DNA of 64,000 bases from RYN-122 sp963761655 (GCA_963761655.1 CAVXHI010000010.1:62001-126000); one strand, 5' to 3'. Counted from the stretch's first letter, positions 8,921-18,419 are shown. Numbers and translations: made by a program. Notes: generated by a model from the sequence alone, not told the origin.

Positions 8921-10461
8921 CGGCCCGCCTTGGCCGCCTTGGCCAGCTTCTTGCGGCGGGGCGCCGACGGCAGGGCGCCCTCGCGCTGGGCCGCGTGCTC
9001 GGCGAGCGCCTCGACCAGGGCCGCGACCTCGGGCTTGGGCGCGACGACGTCGACCCGCAGGCCGAGCTCCTCGGCGGTCGCCACCGTCTGCGGGCCGATG
9101 CAGGCGAGCACCGTGGTGTCGTGCGGCTTGCCGGCGATCCCGACCAGGTTCCGCACGGTCGAGCTCGACGTGAAGAGGACCGCGTCGAAGCCGCCGCCCT
9201 TGAGGGCCTCGCGGGTCTCGGCGGGCGGCGGGGCGGCCCGGACGGTGCGGTACGCCGTCACGTCGTCGACCTGCCAGCCCAGCTCGCGCAGGCCGGCCAG
9301 CAGGGTGTCGGTGGCGATGTCGGCGCGGGGCAGCAGGACGCGGTCCATCGGGTCGAAGCCCTCGTCGTAGGGCTGCCAGTCGGCGAGCAGGCCCTCGGAG
9401 GACTGCTGCCCGGACGGCACGAGGTCGGGCCGGATCCCGAACTCGACCAGCGCGGCCGCGGTGGCGTCCCCGACGGCGGCCACCTTGACCCCGGCGAACG
9501 CGCGGGCGTCGAGGCCGAACTCCTCGAGCTTCTCGCGGACGGCCTTGACGGCGTTCGTCGAGGTGAAGGCGACCCAGAGGTAGCGGCCGGTGACGAGCCC
9601 GCGGACGGCACGCTCCATCGGCGCGGGCGTGCGGGGCGGCTCGACCGCGATGGTCGGGACCTCGACCGGGATCGCGCCGTGGCTGCGGAGCGCCTGCGAC
9701 AGCACGCCGGCCTGGTCGCGGGTGCGGGGCACGAGCACGCGCCAGCCGTACAGGGGGCGGCTCTCGAACCAGCCGAGCTTCGCGGCGCCCTTGACGCCGG
9801 CGCCGACCACCGTGACGGCCTCGCCGGTGAGGTCGGCCGCGGCGACGTCGGCCTCGACGGCGTCGAGCGTGCTGAGCACCGTGCGCTGCTCGTCGCTGGT
9901 GCCGCCGACGGTGACCGCGACCGGCTCGGAGGCCTTGCGCCCGTGCTCGACGAGCGAGCTCGCGGCCTTCGCCAGGTCGCCGACCGGACCGAGCAGCACC
10001 AGGGCGCCGGGCACACCGGCCAGGCCGCGCCAGTCGGCGGCGTCGGCGGTGCGGACGATGGTGCGGGGCGTGCCGGTGGCGACGCCGGCGAAGGTCGGGA
10101 CCGCGACGGCCGGCGGGACGCCCGGCACGACCTCGAGCCGGAGCTTCGCCTTCACGACGGCCTCGGCCTCGGCGCCGCCCCCCGCGGTCACGAACGGGTC
10201 GCCGGGCAGCAGCCGGACGACGTCGCGGCCGGCCTTGGCGTGGGCGACGACGGCGGCCCCGGACGGCTCGTCCGTGACGACGACCTCGGCGCCGGCCCCG
10301 ATCCGGCCGAGGACGCTGCCCGAGACCCGCTCGTCGACGAGCACGAGGTCGGCGGAGGCCAGCAGCTCGGCCGCCCGCAGGGTGAGCAGCGAGGCGTCGC
10401 CCGCCCCCGCCCCCACGAGGGCGACCGTCCCGAGGACCTTCTTGGGCTTGCCGGCGGTCAT
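8917..10461 (-). CDS. hemD: Fused uroporphyrinogen-III methyltransferase-like / uroporphyrinogen-III synthase
   Basis: The 514-residue product has an N-terminal SUMT-like domain (about residues 8-230), seen from TVALVGAGAGDASLLTLRAA, VRLLPGDPFVTAGG and VVPGVPPAVAVP. The C-terminal HemD domain (about 250-500) has WRVLVPRTRDQAGVLSQALR, ITEVPTIAVEPP-like strands (seen as VEVPTIAVEPP), VAFTSTNAVKAV, AVGDATAAALVEFGI and VLFTSSSTVRNLVG. HemD closes the tetrapyrrole ring. In the SUMT part the usual GGDPFVFGRG loop reads PGDPFVTAGG, so methyltransferase activity is uncertain. This fusion is common in actinobacteria. The ATG at 10461 overlaps the hemC stop by 4 bases. Confidence 0.93.
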   Translation of the reverse strand: MTAGKPKKVLGTVALVGAGAGDASLLTLRAAELLASADLVLVDERVSGSVLGRIGAGAEVVVTDEPSGAAVVAHAKAGRDVVRLLPGDPFVTAGGGAEAEAVVKAKLRLEVVPGVPPAVAVPTFAGVATGTPRTIVRTADAADWRGLAGVPGALVLLGPVGDLAKAASSLVEHGRKASEPVAVTVGGTSDEQRTVLSTLDAVEADVAAADLTGEAVTVVGAGVKGAAKLGWFESRPLYGWRVLVPRTRDQAGVLSQALRSHGAIPVEVPTIAVEPPRTPAPMERAVRGLVTGRYLWVAFTSTNAVKAVREKLEEFGLDARAFAGVKVAAVGDATAAALVEFGIRPDLVPSGQQSSEGLLADWQPYDEGFDPMDRVLLPRADIATDTLLAGLRELGWQVDDVTAYRTVRAAPPPAETREALKGGGFDAVLFTSSSTVRNLVGIAGKPHDTTVLACIGPQTVATAEELGLRVDVVAPKPEVAALVEALAEHAAQREGALPSAPRRKKLAKAAKAGR

Positions 10462-11399
10462 GCGGTTCCTCCGAGGGGGGCGTCGTGCATCAGGTCTGCG
10501 GCACCGAGCTCGAGCAGCTCGGCGGCGAGGCGCCGGCCCACGCCCTCGGCGTCGGAGACCGGGCCGGTGGCGGACAGCTTCACGGCGTCGCTGCCGTCGG
10601 GGGCGAGGACGAGACCGCGCAGGAAGACCTCGTCGCCGTCGTCCCCCTCGGCGACCTCGGCGAGCGCCCCGACCGGGGCGGTGCACCCGGCCTCCAGCGT
10701 GCCGAGCAGGGCGCGCTCCGCGGCGACGGCGGTGCGGGTGTCGGGGTGGTCGAGCTGCGCGAGCAGGGCGATCAGCGCGGCGTCGTCCTCGCGGCACTCG
10801 ACGGCGAGGGCGCCCTGCGCGGGCGCGGGGAGCAGCTGCAGCGGGTCGAGCACCTCGGTGGCCTCGTCCAGCCGGCCGAGGCGGGCCAGCCCGGCGCGGG
10901 CCAGGACGACGGCGTCCAGCTCGCCGGAGGTCACGAAGCCGATCCGGGTGTCGACGTTGCCGCGGACCGGCACGACCTCGAAGCCGAGCCCGAGGGCGTG
11001 CAGCTGCGCCGTGCGGCGCGGGGAACCGGTGCCGATGCGGGCCCCGGCCGGGAGCTCCCCGAGGGTCCGGCCGCCCGAGGCGACCAGGACGTCGCGGGGG
11101 TCCTGGCGCAGGGGCACCGCGGCGATGACCAGCCCGGGGGCGGGCGCCGTCGGGAGGTCCTTGAAGGAGTGCACGGCGAGGTCGCACTCCCCGCGCAGCA
11201 GCGCCTCGCGCAGGGCGGTCACGAACACGCCCGTGCCGCCGATCTGCGCGATGGCCGCGGACGACGTGTCGCCGGAGGTGACGACCCGGTGCAGCGCGAC
11301 GTCGGCGCCGAGGGCCCGCAGCGCGTCCGCGACGTGGCCGGACTGGGTCAGGGCGAGGGCGCTCCCCCGGGTGCCCAGCAGCAGGGGACGGGCGGTCAC
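10458..11399 (-). CDS. hemC: Hydroxymethylbilane synthase (porphobilinogen deaminase)
   Basis: The 313-residue enzyme polymerises four porphobilinogens. Signatures are LLGTRGSALALTQSGHVADA, FVTALREALLRGECDLAVHS, FKDLPTAPAPGLVIAAVPLR, RIGTGSPRRTAQL and the dipyrromethane-cofactor cysteine in LEAGCTAPVGA. The GTG at 11399 overlaps the hemA stop (GTGA), and its own stop overlaps hemD. It is the second gene of a four-gene overlapping heme operon. Confidence 0.96.
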   Translation of the reverse strand: MTARPLLLGTRGSALALTQSGHVADALRALGADVALHRVVTSGDTSSAAIAQIGGTGVFVTALREALLRGECDLAVHSFKDLPTAPAPGLVIAAVPLRQDPRDVLVASGGRTLGELPAGARIGTGSPRRTAQLHALGLGFEVVPVRGNVDTRIGFVTSGELDAVVLARAGLARLGRLDEATEVLDPLQLLPAPAQGALAVECREDDAALIALLAQLDHPDTRTAVAAERALLGTLEAGCTAPVGALAEVAEGDDGDEVFLRGLVLAPDGSDAVKLSATGPVSDAEGVGRRLAAELLELGAADLMHDAPLGGTA

Positions 11400-12691
11400 G
11401 ACGGCTCCAGCGACAGACCGGTCGCGACGACGGCGGCCGGCACCGCGCGGTCCAGCCCGAAGAGCTCCTGCAGGGCCTGGGTGTAGATGCCGTCGCTGGT
11501 GTCGGCGAGCTCCTTCACCCGGACGGTCGGGGTGTGGAGCAGCTTGTCGACGACGCGGCGCACGGCCTGCTCGACCTCGGCGCGGTCGTGGTCGGACAGC
11601 CCGGGGACGCGGCCGGTCAGGCGGGTGAGCTCACCCTGGACGACGTCGTCGGCGCGGGCCCGCAGCGCGGCGACGGTGGGGGCGACCCGTGAGGCCCGCT
11701 GCCAGGCGAGGAACTTCCCGACCTCCTCGACGACGATCGCCCGGACCGCCTCGACGTCGGCGCCGGCCTGGGTGCCCGAGAGCACCTGGCCCAGCTGCTC
11801 GAGGTCCACGAGGGTGACGCCGGGGAGGGCGCCGACGGCCGGGTCGACGTCGCGGGGCAGCGCGAGGTCGAGCAGCGCGAGCGGCCGGCCGCCCCGCCGG
11901 GCGAGGGCCCGCTCGACGACGTCGCACTCGATGACCGTCCCGGTGGCGCCCGTGGAGGACACGACGACGTCGGCGTCGGTGAGCGCGTCCTCGAGCGCGG
12001 ACAGCGGCACCGCCCGGCCGTCGAGGGCGGCGGCGAGGTGCGAGGCGTGGGCGAGGGTCCGGTTGGCGACGACGACCTCGACGACGCCCCCGCGCCGCAG
12101 CGTGGCCCCGGCGAGGGCGCCCATGGACCCGGAGCCGACGATGAGCGCCCGGCGGCCCTCGAGCGGCCCGACGACGGCCATGGCGTGCTCGAGCCCGACG
12201 CTGACCAGCGAGCGCCCGGCCTCGTCGATGCCCGTCTCGGAGTGGGCCCGCTTGCCGACGTTCAGCGCCTTCTGGAACAGCTCGTGGAGCGTGCGCCCCG
12301 CGCCGTCGGCGGCCGCGCCGTACGAGCGCCGGAGCTGGCCGAGGATCTGGGCCTCCCCGACCACCATGGAGTCCAGCCCGCAGGCGACCCGGAACAGGTG
12401 GCGGACGGCCTGCTCCTCGTAGTGCACGTACAGGTGCTTGCGCAGCTCCTCGAGCCGGACGCCGGTGCGGGCGACGAGGAGGTCGGTGACCTCGTCCAGG
12501 CCGCCGTGGAAGGCCGCGACGTCGGCGTAGACCTCGACCCGGTTGCAGGTCGACAGCACGACGGCCTCGTTGACCGACCCTCCGCGCAGGTCCTGCGCCA
12601 GAGTGGTGACGTCGCCGACGCCGACGGTCAGCTGCTCGAGCAGGGCGACCGGGGCGGAGCGGTGCGAGACGCCGACGGCGAGGACGCTCAC
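11396..12691 (-). CDS. hemA: Glutamyl-tRNA reductase
   Basis: The 431-residue enzyme makes glutamate-1-semialdehyde from glutamyl-tRNA, the committed step of the C5 pathway. I chose the GTG at 12691 because SVLAVGVSHRSAPVALLEQL is the canonical N-terminus; the frame stays open 37 codons further upstream, but that part is not homologous. The catalytic cysteine lies in VLSTCNRVEVYADV, the NADPH-binding loop is ALIVGSGSMGALAGATLRRG, and HLFRVACGLDSMVVGEAQIL is the strongest signature. It leads the hemA-hemC-hemD-hemB-acetyltransferase run. The rex gene often found just upstream in streptomycetes is absent here. Confidence 0.96.
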   Translation of the reverse strand: MSVLAVGVSHRSAPVALLEQLTVGVGDVTTLAQDLRGGSVNEAVVLSTCNRVEVYADVAAFHGGLDEVTDLLVARTGVRLEELRKHLYVHYEEQAVRHLFRVACGLDSMVVGEAQILGQLRRSYGAAADGAGRTLHELFQKALNVGKRAHSETGIDEAGRSLVSVGLEHAMAVVGPLEGRRALIVGSGSMGALAGATLRRGGVVEVVVANRTLAHASHLAAALDGRAVPLSALEDALTDADVVVSSTGATGTVIECDVVERALARRGGRPLALLDLALPRDVDPAVGALPGVTLVDLEQLGQVLSGTQAGADVEAVRAIVVEEVGKFLAWQRASRVAPTVAALRARADDVVQGELTRLTGRVPGLSDHDRAEVEQAVRRVVDKLLHTPTVRVKELADTSDGIYTQALQELFGLDRAVPAAVVATGLSLEPS

Positions 12692-12814
12692 AGGTCCTCG
12701 CTGCTGACGGGCACGCTCACGAGGGCTCCAGGTCGGCGAGGCAGGACCCTCCGAGGTTACGCGCTGGTGAACTCCTGCGCGCACCCCTGAGTCCGACGTC
12801 ACAGCCGGCGCGGC

Positions 12815-13078
12815 TCAGCCGCGGAGCGCCTTCCGGAGCGTCTTCTCGTCGACCGTCCAGTACGCGTGCTCCACGCCGTCGAGCAGGACCACGGGGACCT
12901 TGTCGGTGTACGCCGCCCGGCGTGCGTCGTCGGCGTCGACGTCGAGCACCTCCAGCTCCAGCCCGGCGTCGGCGGCGGCCCGCCGCACGACCGGCTCGGC
13001 CGCCGCGCAGAGCGAGCAGTCCGCCCGGGTCACCAGCGCCACCGACGACGGCGGGCTGCGGCGCCGCAGCAGGCTCAT
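12815..13078 (-). CDS. Glutaredoxin-family protein
   Basis: The 87-residue product has a short thioredoxin fold: VALVTRADCSLCAAAEPVVR (CxxC at about residues 21-24), then LEVLDVDADDARRAAYTDKV and PVVLLDGVEHAYW. It lies 123 bases upstream of hemA on the same strand, the position of the glutaredoxin-like gene next to hemA in mycobacteria (Rv0508, from memory). The ATG at 13078 overlaps the stop of the acyl-CoA ligase gene (ATGA). It probably acts in cytosolic thiol redox; the partner is unknown. Confidence 0.87.
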   Translation of the reverse strand: MSLLRRRSPPSSVALVTRADCSLCAAAEPVVRRAAADAGLELEVLDVDADDARRAAYTDKVPVVLLDGVEHAYWTVDEKTLRKALRG

Positions 13079-14556
13079 GCGGACGCCGCCCGCAGTGCTC
13101 CCTTGCTCACCTTGCCCGTCGCGGAGTGCGGCAGCTCGCGGACGAACTCGACCGCGGTCGGGCACTTGAACCGGGCGAGCGAGCGGGCGCAGAAGGCGAT
13201 GAGGTCCTCCGCCGACACCGGGGCGCCGTCCCGGAGCACCACGAGCGCCTTGACCGACTCCCCCGTGTACGGGTGCGGGATGCCGAGGACGGCGGCCTCC
13301 TCGACGTCGGGGTGCGCGGCCAGGACGGTCTCGACCTCGCGCGGGTAGACGTTGAAGCCGCTGACCAGCACCAGCTCCCGGCGCCGGTCGACGAGGTGGA
13401 GGTCGCCGTCCTGGTCGAGGAACCCGACGTCGCCGGTGGGGAACCAGCCGTCGGCGTCCGGGCCGCCCTCGCCGTCGGGCCAGTACCCGGAGAACAGGTT
13501 CGCGCCGCGGACGACGACCTCGCCCGGGTCGCCGTCGTCGACCGGGCGCCCCTCCTCGTCGACCAGGCGGAGCTCCACGCCCGGCACCGGCCGCCCCACC
13601 GACGCCGGCTTCGCGACCTCGCTCATGAGCGTGCTGGTGAGGACGGGGGCGGTCTCGGTGAGGCCGTAGCCCTCGAAGACGTGGTGCCCGGTGGCGTCCA
13701 GGACCCGGTGCAGCACCTGCGACGGCAGGGGGGCCGCGCCCGAGAGCGCCAGGCGGACGCTCGTGAAGGCGTCGCCGACGTCGGGGAGCATCGACCACGC
13801 GACGTACATGGGCGGCGCGCCGACCAGCGACGTCACCTCCGACCGCCGCACCTGCTCGAGCGTCTCCACCGGGTCGAACCGCTCGACGAGCACCCCGGTG
13901 GCCCCCTGCCGGGCGACCATCCCGAGGGCGGCGTTCAGGCCGTAGACGTGGAACAGCGGCAGCACGAGCAGCACGACGTCGTCAGGGGCGACCACGGGCG
14001 GGTCGATCTGCGCGCACTGGTCGAGGTTGGCCCGCAGCGCCCGGTGGCTGAGCATCGCGCCGCGGGGCGTCCCGCTGGTGCCGGACGTGAACAGCAGGAC
14101 GGCGAGGTCCTCGCCGCCGCGGGTGGTGGTCGGCGCGGGGCCGTCCGCCCGCAGGCGCGGGTCGGAGGCCGTCAGCAGGTGCTCGGCCTCCAGGCCGTCG
14201 GCCCGGGCGGCGTCCGTGACGACGAGGGCCCGGGCGCCGCTCTCGGCCAGCAGCCGGGCGGTCTCGACGGGCGTGTAGCCGGTGTTGACCGGCACGGCGA
14301 CGAGGCCGGCCCGCAGGACCCCGAAGTAGACGACCGGGAAGTCCAGGGTGTTGGGCAGCTGCAGCGCGACCCGGTCGCCCTCCTCCAGCCCGAGCGCCCG
14401 GAGACCGGCCGCGCACGCGTCCACCCGCGCGTCGAGCTCGCCCCAGGTCGTGGTGGCGTCGCGGAAGACCAGGGCCGCCTTGTCCGGCGTCGCGCGGGCG
14501 GCGTCGCGCACGAGGTCGTCGAGGCGGGCGTCCGGGTGCGGGGCAGGAGTCGTCAC
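13075..14556 (-). CDS. AMP-dependent acyl-CoA synthetase/ligase
   Basis: The 493-residue product has all core adenylate-forming motifs: VLLFTSGTSGTPRGAMLSHR (A3, phosphate binding), VFEGYGLTETAPVLTS (A5), GWFPTGDVGFLDQDGDLHLV with VDRRRELVLVSGFNVYPREV (A7/A8) and the catalytic lysine in LPHSATGKVSKGALR (A10). It activates a carboxylic acid, probably a fatty acid, to acyl-CoA. The GTG at 14556 is the first start before the conserved region. It overlaps the glutaredoxin-family gene by 4 bases. The acyl substrate cannot be judged. Confidence 0.92.
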   Translation of the reverse strand: MTTPAPHPDARLDDLVRDAARATPDKAALVFRDATTTWGELDARVDACAAGLRALGLEEGDRVALQLPNTLDFPVVYFGVLRAGLVAVPVNTGYTPVETARLLAESGARALVVTDAARADGLEAEHLLTASDPRLRADGPAPTTTRGGEDLAVLLFTSGTSGTPRGAMLSHRALRANLDQCAQIDPPVVAPDDVVLLVLPLFHVYGLNAALGMVARQGATGVLVERFDPVETLEQVRRSEVTSLVGAPPMYVAWSMLPDVGDAFTSVRLALSGAAPLPSQVLHRVLDATGHHVFEGYGLTETAPVLTSTLMSEVAKPASVGRPVPGVELRLVDEEGRPVDDGDPGEVVVRGANLFSGYWPDGEGGPDADGWFPTGDVGFLDQDGDLHLVDRRRELVLVSGFNVYPREVETVLAAHPDVEEAAVLGIPHPYTGESVKALVVLRDGAPVSAEDLIAFCARSLARFKCPTAVEFVRELPHSATGKVSKGALRAASA

Positions 14557-14583
14557 GCGGCGGACGTTCTCACAGCGGGGACG

Positions 14584-16966
14584 TCAGCCGTCCGGGCTGG
14601 GCGACGCCCCGCCGCCGGGCAGGATGCCGCCGCCCGTCGGCTCGGACGTCGCCGGCGCCCGGGTCGGCTCCCGGGTCCGCTCCGGAGCGGCCGTCTCCTG
14701 CGGCGCGGCCTCGCGGGTGCGCTCGACGGCGGGGGCCTCGGTGCGGCGGGTGCGGCGCCGGCGCGGCGTGGCGGTCGGCTCGGCGGCCTCGCGGGCCCCG
14801 GTGACGGCGGGCGACGGCGGGGGCGGCGTGAACCCGGCGTACCCGCCGCGGGGCGCCGGCGGGGCGGCCCGGCCGGACTGGATGTCGCGCAGGATCTCGA
14901 AGGCGCGGTCGAAGATCCGGGCCGGCAGGGTGCCGCCGTAGACCTGCTTGACGCCGTGGACGCCCTTCATGCCGCCGCAGGCGCGGCTGTCCTGCACGCC
15001 CTTGCAGGTGATGTCCTCGTAGCCCATCCACACGGCCAGGCAGATGTTCTGGGGCGACCGGGCGCAGCCGATCCACCAGGCGTCGGTGCTGTCGTTGGTG
15101 GTGCCGGTCTTGCCGAACACCTCGAAGTCCTGCGCGGCCGCGGTCCCGGTGCCCCGGGTGACGACGTCGCGCATGGCGGAGGCGACCCGGTCGGCGACGT
15201 CGACCGGCATGGCCCGGGTGCCGGCGGGCTTGGCCGGCTCCTCGTCCACGACCTTGGCCGGCACGCCCGGCAGCGCCGTCGTCCGGAGCTCGGTGAAGAA
15301 GCGCGGCTCCACGTGGACCCCGTGGTTGGCGATCGTGGCGTAGGCGCTGGCCATCGACAGCGGGGTCACGAGGGCGGTCGTGCCGAGGCCGAAGCTCTCC
15401 GGGCCGGGGTCGAGGGGCAGCTTGTCGGCGTCCGTGCCGTCCGCCGCGACGACGCCGGACCTCAGCATCAGGTCGCGGACCGCGCTGTGGCCGACCTCGT
15501 CGGCGAGCGGGACGTAGACCGTGTTGACCGAGGACGCGAGGGCGCTGCGCAGGGAGAACGTGCCCTGCTCCCCGCCGTCGGAGTTGCAGTACTCGCCGGT
15601 CTCGCGCTTGTCGTTGTAGGGCTTGCACTGCGGGGCGTAGCGCGTCTCGGACAGCCGGTGGCCCTGCTCGAGGGCGGTCGCGAGGGTGAAGGGCTTGATC
15701 GTGGAGCCGCTGGACCGGGTCGCGTTGGTGGCGAGGTTGTAGCCGTCGCGCTGGTAGCCCTCGACCTTCTCGCGGGGCTTGCGCACCCGGCCCTGGCGGT
15801 CCGGCTCGTAGGTCTTGGCCGGGGCCCGGCGCAGGGTCGTCAGCGCCTTGACGTCGCCGTTGCGGATGTCGACGGCGACGACGGCGGCCTGGGGGTCGTC
15901 GGCGTCGGGCAGCACCTCGCGGGCGGCGCGGGACACCGCGGCCTGCAGGTCGAGGTTGAGCGTGGTCTTCACGCGCAGGCCGCCCCGGAACAGGACGTCC
16001 TCGTCGTTCTCGAGCTTCTTGACGACCTGGTCCTTGACGTAGTCGGCGTACTCGGGAGCGCTCGTGGCGGGCGGCGGCGGCGTCTTCTTGACCGGCGTGA
16101 CCTTCTGGTCCCGGGCCCGGCTGGCCGCCTCGCTGTCGATCAGGCCCCCGAAGACCATGCGGTTCAGCGTGTAGAGCTGCCGGCTGCGGGCCGTCTCGAA
16201 GGACTTCACCGGGTTCCACGCCGACGGCGCGGGCGCCATGCCGGCGAGCATGGAGGCCCGGGCGAGCTCGAGGTCGGCGCTCTTCTTGCCGTCGGGCCGC
16301 TTCGCCAGCTCCGCGATGCCCGACGCCGAAGTAGTACTGCGACGCCGCCTCGACGCCGTAGACCCCGTTGCCGAGGTACAGCGCGTTGAGGTAGTCGGTG
16401 AGGATCTCGTCCTTGGACTTCTCCTTCTCCAGCCGGACCGCCAGCGCCGCCTCGCGGACCTTGCGCAGCAGGCTCGACTCGTTGCCGACGTAGGCGTTCT
16501 TCACGTACTGCTGGGTGAGGGTCGAGCCGCCCTGCTTGCGCCCCCCGGCGACGTCGTTGAGCGCCGCGCGGGTGGTCGAGACGAGGTCGACGCCGTTGTG
16601 GTCGAGGAACCGCTCGTCCTCGGCCGAGATGATGGCGTCGCGCATCACCTGCGGGATGTCCTGGGCGTCACCGGCTTGCGGCGGGTCCGCGGCGGGATGG
16701 AGGCGAACTGGGTGCCGTCGTCGGCGAGCAGCAGCACCGAGCGCTGCGTTCGGGATGAGGTCCTTGTCGAAGTCGACCGGGGCGGCGAGCAGCCCCCCGA
16801 CGAACGTCGTGGCGCCCGTGAGCAGGGCCAGCACGAGGACGAGCACGACCCGGGCGGCGCGACGGCCCCGGCGGCGACGGCGGGCGGCCCGGGAGAGGCG
16901 GGGGCGGCGCACGGCCGGGGCCGGGCGCGCAGGACGGACCGGACGGACTGGACCCGCGGTCGCCAT
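14584..16966 (-). CDS. Bifunctional penicillin-binding protein (transglycosylase/transpeptidase), broken by three apparent frameshifts
   Basis: This class A PBP polymerises and cross-links peptidoglycan outside the membrane. Read in pieces, it has an Arg-rich cytoplasmic tail and one membrane helix (VVLVLVLALLTGATTFVGGL). The glycosyltransferase domain shows ISAEDERFLDHNGVD, GGSTLTQQYVKNAY and NALYLGNGVYGVEAAS. The transpeptidase domain shows SGSTIKPFT (SxxK), ASSVNTVYVP (SxN) and FGKTGTTNDSTDAWW (KTG). The C-terminal tail is rich in Pro/Thr/Arg. The frame changes near 16748, 16667 and 16320, and each change is repaired by one base. All catalytic motifs survive, so sequence error is likelier than a dead gene. 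The ATG at 16966 is 18 bases from the divergent receiver gene. Confidence 0.87.
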
Positions 16967-16984
16967 GTGGGGAAGGGTACGTCC

Positions 16985-17389
16985 GTGCCCCTCGACCGTG
17001 TCCTGCCGAGCAGGGTGCGGGTCCTGGTGGTCGACGACACCGCGCACGTGCGCCGCGTCGTCGTCGAGACGCTGGAGCTGGACGGCTACGACGTCGTCGG
17101 GCAGGCCGAGGACGGCGACCGGGCGGTGGAGGAGGCGGTCCGGCTGCAGCCGCACCTCGTCGTGATGGACCTGCGGATGCCGGGCACCGACGGCCTCGAG
17201 GCGACCCGGCGGATCCGCGCCGTGCTGCCCGCCGTCCAGGTCGTCCTCTACACGGCCTACCTCGACCCGGTGGTGCGGGCCCAGGCGGCCGACGCCGGCG
17301 CGGCGCTGTGCCTGGCCAAGGTCGAGGGGCTGCCGCGGCTCGGCCGCGAGCTCGCCCGGCTCACGCTCGCGGTGCCTCGTACCGGCTGA
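16985..17389 (+). CDS. Stand-alone response-regulator receiver protein
   Basis: The product is about 134 residues and consists of a single receiver domain with no output domain. The acidic pair is in VRVLVVDDTAHVRRVVVETL, the phospho-acceptor Asp in HLVVMDLRMPGTDGLEATRR, the conserved Thr in VVLYTAYLD and the Lys in LCLAKVEGLPRLG. I chose the GTG at 16985 because it leaves a short leader before the first strand. It is divergent from the PBP gene with only 18 bases between. An inverted repeat follows its stop codon. No partner kinase is adjacent. Confidence 0.85.
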   Translation: MPLDRVLPSRVRVLVVDDTAHVRRVVVETLELDGYDVVGQAEDGDRAVEEAVRLQPHLVVMDLRMPGTDGLEATRRIRAVLPAVQVVLYTAYLDPVVRAQAADAGAALCLAKVEGLPRLGRELARLTLAVPRTG

Positions 17390-17419
17390 CTCACCCGCGC
17401 TGCGGCTCAAGCGGGTGAG
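17390..17419. promoter_or_regulatory. Inverted repeat between receiver gene and bldN-like gene
   Basis: CTCACCCGC (17390-17398) and GCGGGTGAG (17411-17419) are perfect 9-base arms around a 12-base loop, starting right after the receiver gene's stop. It could be a hairpin that ends transcription, but no T-run follows. The half sequences TCACCC/GGGTGA also fit the half-sites of the streptomycete BldD box (TnACnC and its complement), though the BldD box has the two halves nearly adjacent. The rest of the 250-base gap before the sigma gene is GC-rich with no other clear signal. Confidence 0.4.
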
Positions 17420-17639
17420 GGGAGTGCCGAAACGGTTCCCAGGGGCTGCCTGCGGCCCTAGCATCCGCTCCGGCCGCGCTCGTCCCCTCCCGGACGTGGT
17501 CGGCAGCGGCGACCCCCTGCCCCCCACCCCCCCCGTCCCGACACGGCCGCCTCCCGGCGGCCGGAGAGCGAGTGCTCGTGCCCCGGTCCGCGTGCCTGGC
17601 CCGCGCCGGGCTCCGGGCCGCCCCGGGACGGCACCGCCC

Positions 17640-18347
17640 GTGACGACCACGACCGGCCGTCCGGCCGCGCCCGCTCCGCGTTCGCCCGCCGTCGCCCTGC
17701 CCGTGCCGGCGCAGGGCGGCCACGACGACGCGCTGGAGGCCCCCGTGCCCGCGCCGGCCGAGCCGCTGGCCGCACCCGAGGGCGACGCCGCCGTCGGCCT
17801 CGGCCTCGTGCAGCGCGCCCAGGCCGGCGACGCCGAGGCGTTCGGCGAGCTCTACGACCGCTACGTCGACCTCGTCTACCGCTACGTGTCCTACCGCGTC
17901 GGCAGCCCGCAGCTGGCCGAGGACCTCACGAGCGAGACCTTCCTGCGGGCGCTGCGCCGGATCGGCTCGTTCACGTGGCAGGGCCGCGACGTCGGCGCCT
18001 GGTTCGTGACGATCGCCCGCAACCTCATCGCCGACCACTACAAGAGCGGCCGCTACCGCCTGGAGACCAGCACCGACGACGTCACGACGTCGGTCTCGGC
18101 CGGGTCGCTCGCCGAGGCGGGCCCGGAGGACGCCGTCCTCGAGGGCATGCAGAACAAGGTCCTGCTCGAGGCGGTCAAGCAGCTCAACGCCGAGCAGCAG
18201 GAGTGCATCGTGCTGCGCTTCCTGCAGGGGCTGTCGGTCGCCGAGACCGCCCAGGTCATGGGCAAGAACGACGGGGCGATCAAGGCGCTGCAGTACCGCG
18301 CGATCCGCACCCTGGGGCGGCTGCTGCCGGAGGGCGTCGAGCTGTGA
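17640..18347 (+). CDS. bldN: ECF RNA polymerase sigma factor, BldN-like
   Basis: The product is about 235 residues. A Pro/Ala-rich N-terminal extension (about 55 residues) precedes sigma region 2 (GELYDRYVDLVYRYVSYRVG, LAEDLTSETFLRALRR, then GAWFVTIARNLIADHYKSGR). Region 4 follows (LNAEQQECIVLRFLQGLSVA, then GKNDGAIKALQYRAIRTLGR). The extension resembles the pro-sequence of Streptomyces BldN. Position near hemA and a membrane-anchored DUF5667-like gene right downstream match the bldN-rsbN arrangement. The GTG at 17640 is chosen for length; an ATG-class start at 17415 in the same frame would add 75 low-complexity residues. It probably controls developmental surface proteins. Confidence 0.82.
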   Translation: MTTTTGRPAAPAPRSPAVALPVPAQGGHDDALEAPVPAPAEPLAAPEGDAAVGLGLVQRAQAGDAEAFGELYDRYVDLVYRYVSYRVGSPQLAEDLTSETFLRALRRIGSFTWQGRDVGAWFVTIARNLIADHYKSGRYRLETSTDDVTTSVSAGSLAEAGPEDAVLEGMQNKVLLEAVKQLNAEQQECIVLRFLQGLSVAETAQVMGKNDGAIKALQYRAIRTLGRLLPEGVEL

Positions 18348-18390
18348 CGCCCTGCCGCAGGACGCTGTCCCGGAGTCGTCGGCCCGAGCC

Positions 18391-18419
18391 CGTTCCCTCC
18401 GGGCACCCGACGTCGTTGA
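18391..18419 (+). promoter_or_regulatory. Putative BldN-type promoter of the anti-sigma gene
   Basis: CGTTCC (18391-18396), a 17-base spacer and a perfect CGTTGA (18414-18419) lie 52 bases before the anti-sigma start. As I recall it, the sigma-BldN consensus is CGTAAC-N16-CGTTGA; here the -10 element is perfect, the -35 matches 4 of 6 and the spacer is one base long. In Streptomyces venezuelae rsbN is itself transcribed from a BldN promoter, so the position makes sense. Confidence 0.5.

Noticed and set aside
12750..12800. Rex-type operator before hemA
   Set aside because: Only a half match (GGTGAAC) is present; no second half with correct spacing.
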